Made by a program: the position numbers and the translations under genes. Positions 17,526-24,904 of a stretch of DNA of 64,000 nt are shown here, in pieces. Numbering within the stretch: position 1 is the stretch's first letter; every line of letters begins with the position of its first letter. The notes beneath the pieces are model-generated. The model was not told the DNA's origin. It saw only the letters and a program-made list of their open reading frames with translations, and ran no database searches. This stretch comes from Clostridium muellerianum (GTDB lineage Bacteria; Bacillota; Clostridia; Clostridiales; Clostridiaceae), in assembly GCF_012926525.1 (NCBI RefSeq), contig NZ_JABBNI010000021.1, positions 1 through 64,000 of the forward strand, written 5' to 3'.

Positions 17526-18039
17526 ATTTAATTTCTCTGGCTTTCAGTAATGCTTCCATAGTCTCTGCAGATTCTGACATCCCTCGCTCTATCCATTCTT
17601 CAATCCAACCATAAATTCCTGAAAAAATAAACGCGGCTAAGTATGAATCAAAGTTAGGGGATTCAGGTTTCGGACCGCAAATATCTTTTAGAACTTCTCG
17701 CAAAAGAAATATCAAGTTACGGTCCTTAAGTAAAAGATAAAATGAAGCGTTATCTTTAATATGACCAAATAGATGAGCTAACATTTTATCCTCATCAACT
17801 TTTTTACTGGTATCTCTATAGTCTGCTTTCCAATTGGAGATTATTTGCTCTATATAGGATTTAACAATAGATTCTTTATCTGGAAAGTTTCGATAAATGG
17901 AAACCCTACTCACCATGGCATGTTTAGAAATCTCACTAATAGCTATTTTGTTGAGTTCCGTTTTTTCTAATAGCTTTATAGTCGCAGAAATAATTTGATT
18001 TTTGGCATATGTGTTTTTTTCAATGTTATTTTTACTCAT
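17524..18039 (-). CDS. TetR-family regulator A
   Basis: Regulator of 171 residues. The HTH is near residues 30-55 (IAISEISKHAMVSRVSIYRNFPDK) and the C-terminal helices end with FIFSGIYGWIEEWIERGMSES. It is clearly paralogous to the TetR at 22.7 kb (same GIYGWIEEW segment and similar start). It is divergent from a small membrane protein and hydrolase gene, its likely targets, with a shared operator-like word at 18112-18124. Confidence 0.88.
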   Translation of the reverse strand: MSKNNIEKNTYAKNQIISATIKLLEKTELNKIAISEISKHAMVSRVSIYRNFPDKESIVKSYIEQIISNWKADYRDTSKKVDEDKMLAHLFGHIKDNASFYLLLKDRNLIFLLREVLKDICGPKPESPNFDSYLAAFIFSGIYGWIEEWIERGMSESAETMEALLKAREIK

Positions 18040-18111
18040 GACGTTACAAATTGCTCCTTATGTTTCATTTTATCTATCAGTAAGGTATTTACTTGATAAT
18101 ATTATCACCTC

Positions 18112-18124
18112 ATGTTACACTTGT
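18112..18124. promoter_or_regulatory. Shared TetR operator-like word, cluster A
   Basis: ATGTTACACTTGT, whose complement ACAAGTGTAACAT occurs twice upstream of TetR B. Extended by two bases it contains the inverted repeat TTACA-CT-TGTAA. It sits between tetR A and the divergent genes. Confidence 0.65.
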
Positions 18125-18225
18125 AAAGTCAAAATGCAAAATATGATTTGTATAATTTGAAATTATCAAATGCACATGAAGTCAAAAAATCGATATATTT
18201 ACTGATGAAGTTCTGGAGGTGAAAA

Positions 18226-18324
18226 ATGATAAAGAAATTATTTATATTAGCAATTATTGTTCTAATTGCATTCGTATTGGGACAAATAGCAGTACCAGCC
18301 ATTATGAAAGTAATTTTTTTATAA
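18226..18324 (+). CDS. Small single-helix membrane protein, cluster A
   Basis: A 32-residue peptide beginning MIKKLFILAIIV, hydrophobic through the middle, ending IMKVIFL. GGAGG (18215-18219) is well placed. It ends 14 bases before the hydrolase start. A similar tiny membrane protein precedes the hydrolases of cluster B in the same relative place, which argues that it is real. Function unknown; it may be a partner or leader of the anchored hydrolase. Confidence 0.6.
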   Translation: MIKKLFILAIIVLIAFVLGQIAVPAIMKVIFL

Positions 18325-18338
18325 GGAGAAAAACAAAA

Positions 18339-19754
18339 ATGAAAATTATTAAAAAAATAGGATGGATTACGCTTTGTTTAGCAGTTTTTATTGGTGTATT
18401 TGGTATTTCTGCTTATAGCAAAGCAAAAAATATTTTTGGCGGAGAATTTTTTGCGGCGTTTGCTTTGCAGGGTGCTGCCACCAAAGAGACTTTATCTAAA
18501 GATGAATATAACACAAGAATAATCGACGTGAAATATATAAAAGCGGATAGTACGATAGATACTCGACAAGTAATTATTTACAAGCCAAGTGGTGCGACAG
18601 GTGACTTACCTTTAATATATATTCCACATTATTCCGCTGAAGAGAAGACAGCAGATTTTGTATCTTATATACGACATGGTTGGGCAGTGGCAGCACCATA
18701 TCAATTTAAAAATGATTTTAATGGTGTGTTAGAAACAGATGACCTTGTTTTTAATAATGCTGCACTATATACATTAAGACATATGGACGGTATCGATAAA
18801 AAACGTATCGCTATCGTAGGCGGAAGTGCCGGAGGATATACAACGCTTATGCTTAATGGCCTTCAGATGGGAACAGTCGCATCGATAGCAAGTGCACCTA
18901 TTGCAAATGTTTATTTTAACTTCCATGAATATTTTCCTGCGGCTGATAAAGTTAATCGTAACTCAGGACTTTTTGATTTCAAAATGCCTATTCAAGGTAT
19001 GGTTTCTAAAGCTTTCCAACCAATCAATGACAAAATCAAAAAAGATGATGCTAGAACTTGGGAAGCTATATCGCCAATTAGTATGGCTAATGCAATTAGC
19101 AATCCTTTGGTCATGTTCCATAATACATCAGATATCCTTGTACCAGTTGATCAAATTACCCATAAATACACTTATGCAAAGAATGATGGAACATTACCTA
19201 AAGAATTTGTTCCTAAGTTGCCGTCTACCTACCCAGGTATTCTAAGTTCTACATTTGAGGAAATGGCTAATCCAGACGAATTAACGATAAAATATAGTAG
19301 ATTTGCTAATAACCATGTTGAAGGCGTGTTACCATATGCCAACACACTTATTACAATTAATATAAACGATGATGGACCACCAACTGCAAAAGGTAGTCAT
19401 AGTGCACCTAATTTAACAGGTAGTTATGATATTTTTCCATATTTAGAAGATATGATGAAACGTACACTTGATAATACAGAAAAATTAGTTCCACAGAAAT
19501 TATTACTTCTACTTGAAAGATATCAAGGTGAAAGCTTAGCTCTTCCAGCTCACGAAGGAGTGGATGATACGGTTTATGGCTCTCTAGCAATATATCAAAG
19601 AGAAATAGTAGATGAATTAAAAATGTGGATGGATAGTCATACAAAAGAAGAAATGGACTCAGCGATGAAGTCAGCAGTATCAAAAATTTCAGATTCCAAT
19701 AAACAACAGAAGTATAATAAAACATGGCAAGTTATATTGTCACAAATAAAATAA
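18339..19754 (+). CDS. Membrane-anchored alpha/beta hydrolase
   Basis: Protein of 471 residues. An N-terminal helix (about 5-27) acts as signal or anchor, then an alpha/beta hydrolase domain. Nucleophile elbow is GGSAGGY in IAIVGGSAGGYTTL, and an acid-loop candidate is NTSDILVPVDQ. The catalytic histidine is probably in one of the later FANNHVEG or GSHSAPN segments. The substrate is unknown; ester or amide hydrolysis outside the membrane is the likely activity. I chose ATG 18339, after AAGGAG, because the longer frame overlaps the small membrane ORF. Likely target of TetR A. Confidence 0.75.
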   Translation: MKIIKKIGWITLCLAVFIGVFGISAYSKAKNIFGGEFFAAFALQGAATKETLSKDEYNTRIIDVKYIKADSTIDTRQVIIYKPSGATGDLPLIYIPHYSAEEKTADFVSYIRHGWAVAAPYQFKNDFNGVLETDDLVFNNAALYTLRHMDGIDKKRIAIVGGSAGGYTTLMLNGLQMGTVASIASAPIANVYFNFHEYFPAADKVNRNSGLFDFKMPIQGMVSKAFQPINDKIKKDDARTWEAISPISMANAISNPLVMFHNTSDILVPVDQITHKYTYAKNDGTLPKEFVPKLPSTYPGILSSTFEEMANPDELTIKYSRFANNHVEGVLPYANTLITININDDGPPTAKGSHSAPNLTGSYDIFPYLEDMMKRTLDNTEKLVPQKLLLLLERYQGESLALPAHEGVDDTVYGSLAIYQREIVDELKMWMDSHTKEEMDSAMKSAVSKISDSNKQQKYNKTWQVILSQIK

Positions 19755-19793
19755 GGGGGATTTATGGAATAAATAGTAGAAACTAAAAAAACT

Positions 19794-19979
19794 ATGAAAA
19801 AGTACGGAGTATGGAGGAAAATTGCTAAAATACTAGGCTCTTTATTTGCAATACTTGTAGTAGTAGTCATATTGGTTTATCTCCTTGTTTTGCAATATCC
19901 CAATTTAAAAGATAGTCCTGCAGTAAATGGAAAAAATAATAGCTATGGGCTTAATTTACTTGATAAGGAATATAAATAA
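19794..19979 (+). CDS. Short membrane-anchored protein, possibly truncated hydrolase
   Basis: A 61-residue frame beginning MKKYGVWRKIAKILG, with one membrane helix and a short extracytoplasmic tail (YPNLKDSPAVNG). The N-terminus resembles those of the anchored hydrolases nearby, so it may be the stub of another one. No clear ribosome site was seen. A terminator follows at 20011. Confidence 0.4.
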   Translation: MKKYGVWRKIAKILGSLFAILVVVVILVYLLVLQYPNLKDSPAVNGKNNSYGLNLLDKEYK

Positions 19980-20010
19980 AGTAGGGATTGATTTTGGAAA
20001 TAAGGAAACT

Positions 20011-20036
20011 AAGACGGTAGCAATACCGTCTTTTTC
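20011..20036 (+). terminator. Intrinsic terminator
   Basis: Stem GACGGTA/TACCGTC (20013-20019 and 20024-20030) followed by TTTTTCTATT, ending the cluster A transcript. Confidence 0.8.
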
Positions 20037-20400
20037 TATTCAATAAAAGGAATAGTTTCATAGTTAGGGGGAAACGTTTCAGCGTTTAAAGTTATCGTTT
20101 CATTGTATCAAAGACAGTAAGAAACTAGATGGATTATATAGTACAGTTTAGTTGAATGTAAACATGTTGAAGGATTATCTAAGAAATAAGAATAATTCTA
20201 TAAGTATTATTATATTGGTAAAAAGATAGTTATGAAGTCTTCCTGAAAACAAATATTAGTACTTAGCTCAAACCAAAAGGAAACCTTGTATAACTTTTCT
20301 TAAAAATTAGGTTACCATGAGGGATAAATTTTCACTATTAAAGTGTAGGGGGACTTTATCCTTTGCTATTTTTTGAAGAAGATTATTTATATAATCTTAT
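20037..20400. other. Intergenic region, nothing recognised
   Basis: No convincing ORF or motif. A weak pairing GGATAAA...TTTATCC spans about 20322-20360. It separates two convergent hydrolase clusters. Confidence 0.3.
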
Positions 20401-20409
20401 TAAAGATAC

Positions 20410-20450
20410 AAAAGCTCCATCTGTGTTAAATCGCAGATGGAGCTTTTTAT
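20410..20450. terminator. Strong terminator of cluster B hydrolases
   Basis: Perfect 14-bp stem (20410-20423 and 20434-20447, starting AAAAGCTCCATCTG) with T-runs on both strands, just after the hydrolase stop. Confidence 0.85.
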
Positions 20451-20461
20451 AGTGTTATGAA

Positions 20462-21415
20462 TCACTTGTTTATTTTAACATCTTGCCAGTTAGCGTTTGT
20501 AAGTATTTCCGCATTGTCACCAAAGAATACATTTCCTGCTTGCTTATCGCCTTTCAGCCAGTACATAAACCATGCTGTCATATATCCGTCAGCTTTTTGA
20601 TATGTTTCTCCGTGATCTATATTTAATAATCTACCCATAACTTTATATTCAGTAGTTAATTTACTATAAATGTCTTTCATTGCATATAATGGACATATTC
20701 CTTGACCTGATGTTTCTTTTATACTTGTTGCTTCTCCTGAATCAAAATGTCCTGTTCCTGCAATAAAGAAATAAGGTATAGTTATTTTTGTTATATCATA
20801 AGCCCATTCAGTACCCAATTGACCTTCTTGTCCCCAAAATGATGCTGTTGCACTTGCTGTGTACATTGCCTTATAAAGTTTTCCGTTACCCCAGTTATTT
20901 ACAGCGTTAATTGTTCCAACTCCACCTTGCGAGTGGCCACCAATACCAATATTACCAGTGTCTATTTTATTATAGAAAATACTATTTTTATCTTGATTTA
21001 ATTTTAAAACATAATCTAAAGATTTTGAAGAAGATTCACCACTTCTTGAATTTTTATCTTCATTTCCAATTATTACAAATCCCCAAGATGCCAAATGTTT
21101 AAAGAAACTTTTATACTTAGAAGCAGTAATTCCTGTACCGTTTGCTATTACTACTACTGGATATTTATTAGAACTTTTTTTTAATCCTGTTGGATACCAT
21201 ATTTCATATTCTTTAAATACATCACTATCAGCATTAAACGACTTAAATGATACTTCATATTCTCCAAGTTTTGAATACTTCTTTTCTAAATCTTTTTCAG
21301 TTTTTAAATATTTGTAGTAATGATTTCCTCTGTATTCTAGTACTTTCCATAAAGTGAATACCCCTACAATTATTATTAATAATACAATTCCAATTATTTT
21401 CAACAATTTTTTCAT
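20462..21415 (-). CDS. Membrane-anchored alpha/beta hydrolase (dienelactone/PET-hydrolase-like fold)
   Basis: Protein of 317 residues. Residues 5-25 form an N-terminal anchor or signal. The hydrolase core has VVIANGTGITAS as oxyanion region, nucleophile elbow GGHSQGG with S162, and a late DHGETY with the probable catalytic histidine. The GHSQGG elbow resembles chlorophyllase and PET-hydrolase-like esterases. The substrate is unknown. It is the last gene of cluster B, 13 bases after the upstream esterase, so cotranscription is likely. Confidence 0.8.
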   Translation of the reverse strand: MKKLLKIIGIVLLIIIVGVFTLWKVLEYRGNHYYKYLKTEKDLEKKYSKLGEYEVSFKSFNADSDVFKEYEIWYPTGLKKSSNKYPVVVIANGTGITASKYKSFFKHLASWGFVIIGNEDKNSRSGESSSKSLDYVLKLNQDKNSIFYNKIDTGNIGIGGHSQGGVGTINAVNNWGNGKLYKAMYTASATASFWGQEGQLGTEWAYDITKITIPYFFIAGTGHFDSGEATSIKETSGQGICPLYAMKDIYSKLTTEYKVMGRLLNIDHGETYQKADGYMTAWFMYWLKGDKQAGNVFFGDNAEILTNANWQDVKINK

Positions 21416-21428
21416 TTTTACCTCGCTT

Positions 21429-22403
21429 TTATTTTTCTACTGGCATATACTTATCAAGATATTCAACTACAGTATCCATATATTCTTCAAATACTTTGTC
21501 ATCATTTTGTAATCCATGTCCTGAATGAGGTGCTTCAAAATATTTATAATCCACATTATTTTCTTTTAAAGCATTAACTAAATGTCTTGATGTTTTAAAA
21601 GGGCATACCTTATCTTTTGCACCATAAGCAAGTATACTTGGTACTGAGTTTTTGTTTACCCATGCATAACCTGATATGGGTTTCATCGCTTGTACATATT
21701 TTCCTGATTCAATCATATCTTTTGTAATTTTACTACCAGCCATAACACTAAATAAACCTGATGCAGCTTCACTACTTCGATCTAATCCATAAATATCCCA
21801 ATCTTTTGTAAAGAAACTTGATGGTCCGACCATTTCAAACATCATTTTTACTGGTATTGGTGATTCTTTGGCATCACGATAAGCATATAGCATAGCAAGT
21901 GTTCCCCCTGCTGATCCACCACTTATAGCCATCTTATCTAAATTGTATCCATGCTTTTTAGCTTTTTCTACTATTACAGGGATGCTTTTTTTTATTTCCA
22001 TTGATTGAGAATAAATACTTGTACTTGGATCATCATTTCTTTGAAGTGTATAATTAATTCCTACAGCCACATATCCTTTAGAACATAACCATTTAAGCAT
22101 TGCTGCATCATATGCTTTATCTCCAGTTCTAAAACCTCCTGAGTGAAGATAAACAACTAATCCATAACTTTTTTTTGAATTATCTTTTGGAACATACATA
22201 TCAAATTTATTTGATTGCTTATCACCATAAGAAATATCCTTATAAATAGTTCCCATGTTATCATTCCATTCTACTGAAAATTTCTTTGTCCATTCTGCTT
22301 TATATTTCATTTTAAATATAGCAGAGCCAGCAAATGAAATGATAAATGCTAATATACATATAAATATAAACATTACGTTTCCTTTTTTCCTTTCTTTTTT
22401 CAT
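21429..22403 (-). CDS. Membrane-anchored esterase, HSL-like alpha/beta hydrolase
   Basis: Protein of 324 residues. One membrane helix (about 10-30), then a carboxylesterase-type domain with HSGGF (87-91) oxyanion motif, nucleophile elbow GGSAGG with S164, acid segment GAKDKVCPF, and HSGHGL holding the catalytic histidine. The start ATG overlaps the stop of the upstream small membrane gene (ATGA), implying translational coupling. Function is probably hydrolysis of an acyl ester at the cell surface. Confidence 0.85.
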   Translation of the reverse strand: MKKERKKGNVMFIFICILAFIISFAGSAIFKMKYKAEWTKKFSVEWNDNMGTIYKDISYGDKQSNKFDMYVPKDNSKKSYGLVVYLHSGGFRTGDKAYDAAMLKWLCSKGYVAVGINYTLQRNDDPSTSIYSQSMEIKKSIPVIVEKAKKHGYNLDKMAISGGSAGGTLAMLYAYRDAKESPIPVKMMFEMVGPSSFFTKDWDIYGLDRSSEAASGLFSVMAGSKITKDMIESGKYVQAMKPISGYAWVNKNSVPSILAYGAKDKVCPFKTSRHLVNALKENNVDYKYFEAPHSGHGLQNDDKVFEEYMDTVVEYLDKYMPVEK

Positions 22404-22534
22404 AGTAAATTACCTCCAAACATTGTGCCACCTAACATAAAGTTAAGAAAAGCCCTCACAGTTAACCGACCTAATACAGCAGCAATAATGATAACGATAA
22501 TAAGAATAACAACTCGTTTTCTTGTAATAGCCAT
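22400..22534 (-). CDS. Small membrane protein, cluster B
   Basis: A 44-residue peptide, MAITRKRVVILII and onward, with one long hydrophobic helix and a glycine-rich end. GGAGG is well placed before the ATG. Its stop overlaps the start of the esterase gene (ATGA), strong evidence that it is translated and coupled. It is the positional counterpart of the 32-residue protein in cluster A. Confidence 0.7.
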   Translation of the reverse strand: MAITRKRVVILIIVIIIAAVLGRLTVRAFLNFMLGGTMFGGNLL

Positions 22535-22572
22535 AACGCTTACCTCCAAAATTTATTTGACATTTTAATGAA

Positions 22573-22607
22573 ACAAGTGTAACATTAAGGTGTAACAAGT
22601 GTAACAT
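22573..22607. promoter_or_regulatory. Two direct copies of TetR operator-like word, cluster B
   Basis: ACAAGTGTAACAT occurs at 22573-22585 and 22595-22607, spaced 22 bases start to start (two helical turns). The identical word (complement) is at 18112-18124 in cluster A. The copies lie between divergent tetR B and the small membrane gene. Confidence 0.7.
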
Positions 22608-22669
22608 CTTGGTTTTGCTTAGTCAATGGATTTAAGAAAATGGTACAAAGTGGGGAGGAATGTAACATC

Positions 22670-23173
22670 GTGGATAATGCTGAAAAAAACAGTTATGTAA
22701 AAAAGCAGATTACCAATGCTTTGCTTACCTTATTGAAAGAAAAAGAATTGAAGGATATTTCTGTAAGTGAAATTACTACTGCTGCTCAGGTTAGCCGTAT
22801 TTCTTTTTATCGCAATTATGCTGATAAAGAGACTATCATCAAAGAGTATATGTCTTGGACATTAAATGAATGGAATAAGAACCACCCCAAAATGAGCGAA
22901 CATACTGAGGACGATATTCTTGGGGATATATTTGCCTATATTACAGAATATAAAGATTTTTATTTGGTGTTAAGGAATAGGAGTATTTTCTATTTTCTTA
23001 AAGATATTATTATGGATGCTTTAGGACCGAAGGCGGAGTATCCAAACTTTGGTGCATACACTGCTGCTTTTATTGCCAATGGCATTTATGGGTGGATTGA
23101 AGAATGGTTTTTAAGAGGAATGCAGGAATCAGGTGAAGAAATGACCAAGCTGCTGAAAAGTAGAAATCTGTAA
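22670..23173 (+). CDS. TetR-family regulator B
   Basis: Regulator of 167 residues. HTH near 25-50 (SEITTAAQVSRISFYRNYADK); C-terminal FIANGIYGWIEEWFLRGMQESG matches TetR A. I chose the GTG at 22670, 10 bases after GGGGAGGA, because it aligns with the start of TetR A (EKN near the N-terminus). An upstream ATG at 22640 would place the ribosome site inside the gene. It is divergent from the small membrane and hydrolase genes, its likely targets. Confidence 0.87.
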   Translation: MDNAEKNSYVKKQITNALLTLLKEKELKDISVSEITTAAQVSRISFYRNYADKETIIKEYMSWTLNEWNKNHPKMSEHTEDDILGDIFAYITEYKDFYLVLRNRSIFYFLKDIIMDALGPKAEYPNFGAYTAAFIANGIYGWIEEWFLRGMQESGEEMTKLLKSRNL

Positions 23174-23267
23174 AAAAAATTTGGTGTTGTATTCCAAGAA
23201 TACACCTAACCAGAATGTTATTCAGAGTCATTTCATATAGAGGATGCTGGTCATGAGTTATATATAA

Positions 23268-23393
23268 TTATTTTGCAACAGTGAATTGAATAATTTAAAA
23301 GCTAAAGGGGAGATTACTGTATCTACGCATTTAAAAAGATTAGCATTAATGTATGATTTAAAAGTTAATGCTAAAGATATAGTGGCTGAATAA
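23268..23393 (+). pseudogene. Orphan C-terminal gene fragment
   Basis: About 38 codons (KGEITVSTHLKRLALMYDL, ending KDIVAE then stop) are open with no start codon or ribosome site. It looks like the tail of a lost gene. I cannot name the family. With the recombinase stub at 17.1 kb it brackets the hydrolase clusters. Confidence 0.45.
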
Positions 23394-23491
23394 TATTGGA
23401 AAAACCTCACTTGCAACTGATACGAAGAACCATACCACAAATGATATAGGTTCTCCTTATGTTGTGTCGCAACTTTCTTATATTACGAATT

Positions 23492-23525
23492 AAAGTCCAG
23501 CAAAATTATTGCTGGACTTTGTTAA
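23492..23525. terminator. Intrinsic terminator
   Basis: Perfect 11-bp stem AAAGTCCAGCA/TGCTGGACTTT (23492-23502, 23510-23520). Confidence 0.75.
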
Positions 23526-23642
23526 TATTACATACTACACATACATAGTATGTAAAGGTTAAGTTTTTTAAAGTTTTTTCAAAATTTACTCTTGATAATT
23601 AACTTTAAAGGTTGTTTTAATTATTTTTTCTATTTTAAATAT

Positions 23643-24677
23643 TTACTTATGGGATTTTTGTGGTAAAGTTGCTTTAATTGCATCTGCTTGAGCTTGTGTT
23701 ATTATATTCGCATTAACTAATTCAGTAAATAAGTCAGTTTTTTGTTTAGGATTTGCTGCAAAATAAGCTTTTCTTTGATCTGCTGTCATGCCTTTTACTT
23801 TTTCCATTTCAGCTTTTCTTTCAGTAGCCTTTTGTTTTTCAAAATCTATTATTTTAGTTTCTTCATCTGCTGTTATTGTTCCAGCTGTAACAAGTTTGTC
23901 AAGCTGTGCTTTAAGCCCTTGTTTTGATTCATTTTCATTATGTTTTGCTTCTTTTTGTGGTAAAGCTGCCTTAATAGCATCTGCCTGAGTTTGAGTAATT
24001 ATATTAGCACTAACTAACTCAGCAAATAAATCAGTCTTTTGTTTAGGATTTGCTGCAAAATAAGCTTTTCTTTGATCTGCTGTCATGCCTTTTACTTTTT
24101 CCATTTCAGCTTTTCTTTCTGTAGCTTTTTGTTTTTCGAAATCTATTATTTTAGTTTCTTCATCTGCTGTTATTGTTCCTGCTGTAACAAGTTTGTCAAG
24201 CTGTGCTTTAAACCCTTGTTTTGATTTATTTTCATTATGTTTTGCTTCTTTTTGTGGTAGAGCTGCCTTAATAGCATCTGCTTGAGCTTGAGTAATTATG
24301 TTAGCACTAACTAATTCAGCAAATAAATCAGTCTTTTGTTTAGGATTTGCTTCAAAATAAGCTTTTCTCTGGTCTGCTGTCATGCCTTTTACTTTTTCCA
24401 TTTCAGCTTTTCTTTCAGCAGATTTTTGTTTTTGAAAATCTAATATTTTAGTTTCTTCGTCCGCTGTTATTGTTCCTGCTGTAACAAGTTTATCAAGTTG
24501 TGCTTTAAATGATGTGCTTGAATCTTTAGTTTTGTTGTTTGCTTTTGTTCCTTGAAAAGTTCCAGTTTTACCAGCTCCATTTGCTGATTTAGCTGATACA
24601 TAACTTGCCGTAGAGAAAAGTGTTCCACTTACCATTAATGCTGCTATAATTTTAGTTGCTAATTTTTTGTTTACCAT
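23643..24677 (-). CDS. Secreted protein with three 99-residue repeats
   Basis: Protein of 344 residues. A signal peptide (KKLATKIIAALMVSGTLFS, cleavage near SYVSA) is followed by a short Gly/Thr/Lys-rich linker and three near-identical, highly charged helical repeats (99, 99 and 90 residues). Each contains KAQLDKLVTAGTITADEET, a Lys/Glu-rich helix, MTADQRKAYF and ANIITQAQADAIKAALP. The short LDKLxxAGxIT elements resemble SHOCT/DUF2680-like helical hairpins. It is probably a cell-surface or exported protein; function unknown. AAAGGGGA precedes ATG 24677. Repeat near-identity implies recent or homogenised duplication, so copy number may vary among strains. Confidence 0.8.
   Translation of the reverse strand: MVNKKLATKIIAALMVSGTLFSTASYVSAKSANGAGKTGTFQGTKANNKTKDSSTSFKAQLDKLVTAGTITADEETKILDFQKQKSAERKAEMEKVKGMTADQRKAYFEANPKQKTDLFAELVSANIITQAQADAIKAALPQKEAKHNENKSKQGFKAQLDKLVTAGTITADEETKIIDFEKQKATERKAEMEKVKGMTADQRKAYFAANPKQKTDLFAELVSANIITQTQADAIKAALPQKEAKHNENESKQGLKAQLDKLVTAGTITADEETKIIDFEKQKATERKAEMEKVKGMTADQRKAYFAANPKQKTDLFTELVNANIITQAQADAIKATLPQKSHK
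23646..24509 (-). repeat. Three tandem 297-bp repeats
   Basis: Copies at 24509-24213, 24212-23916 and 23915-23646 (last shortened by 27 bases). They differ by scattered substitutions, for example KSAERK versus KATERK. Confidence 0.9.
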
Positions 24678-24819
24678 TTTGATTTCCCCTTTCAAGCTTT
24701 CATATATTTTTATTTGGTTTATGTTTTTATATTAATGTGTTTGTGTGTCAATTTCATGGCAAACAAATGAAATTTATGTTAAGCATGAATAGCTTGGCAA
24801 TTTTGCATCTTATAAAAAG

Positions 24820-24864
24820 TTAAACGGCTTCAGTACCATTAAATTTAGCACTTCAGCCGTTTAA
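24820..24864 (-). terminator. Intrinsic terminator of the flavoprotein operon
   Basis: Arms TTAAACGGCT (24820-24829) and AGCCGTTTAA (24855-24864), with CTTTTTAT on the minus strand after the stem. Confidence 0.75.
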
Positions 24865-24904
24865 GTAAATTTTTATTATTTTATAGATAAACTTTTATTA
24901 TACA

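Noticed and set aside
18219-18338. Extended N-terminus of the cluster A hydrolase
   Set aside because: This stretch overlaps the small membrane ORF, lacks a ribosome site of its own, and the hydrolase has AAGGAG before ATG 18339.
20322-20360. Possible riboswitch or terminator in the gap between hydrolase clusters
   Set aside because: Only a weak 7-bp pairing, with no recognisable aptamer consensus.
23742-24285. Repeated open frames on the plus strand opposite the repeat protein
   Set aside because: They recur at exactly 297-base spacing as antisense shadows of the coding repeats and have no ribosome site.
23646-24509. Evenly spaced repeats suggesting a CRISPR or tandem array
   Set aside because: The 297-base period is in phase with codons of one secreted protein, and no short-repeat/spacer pattern exists.
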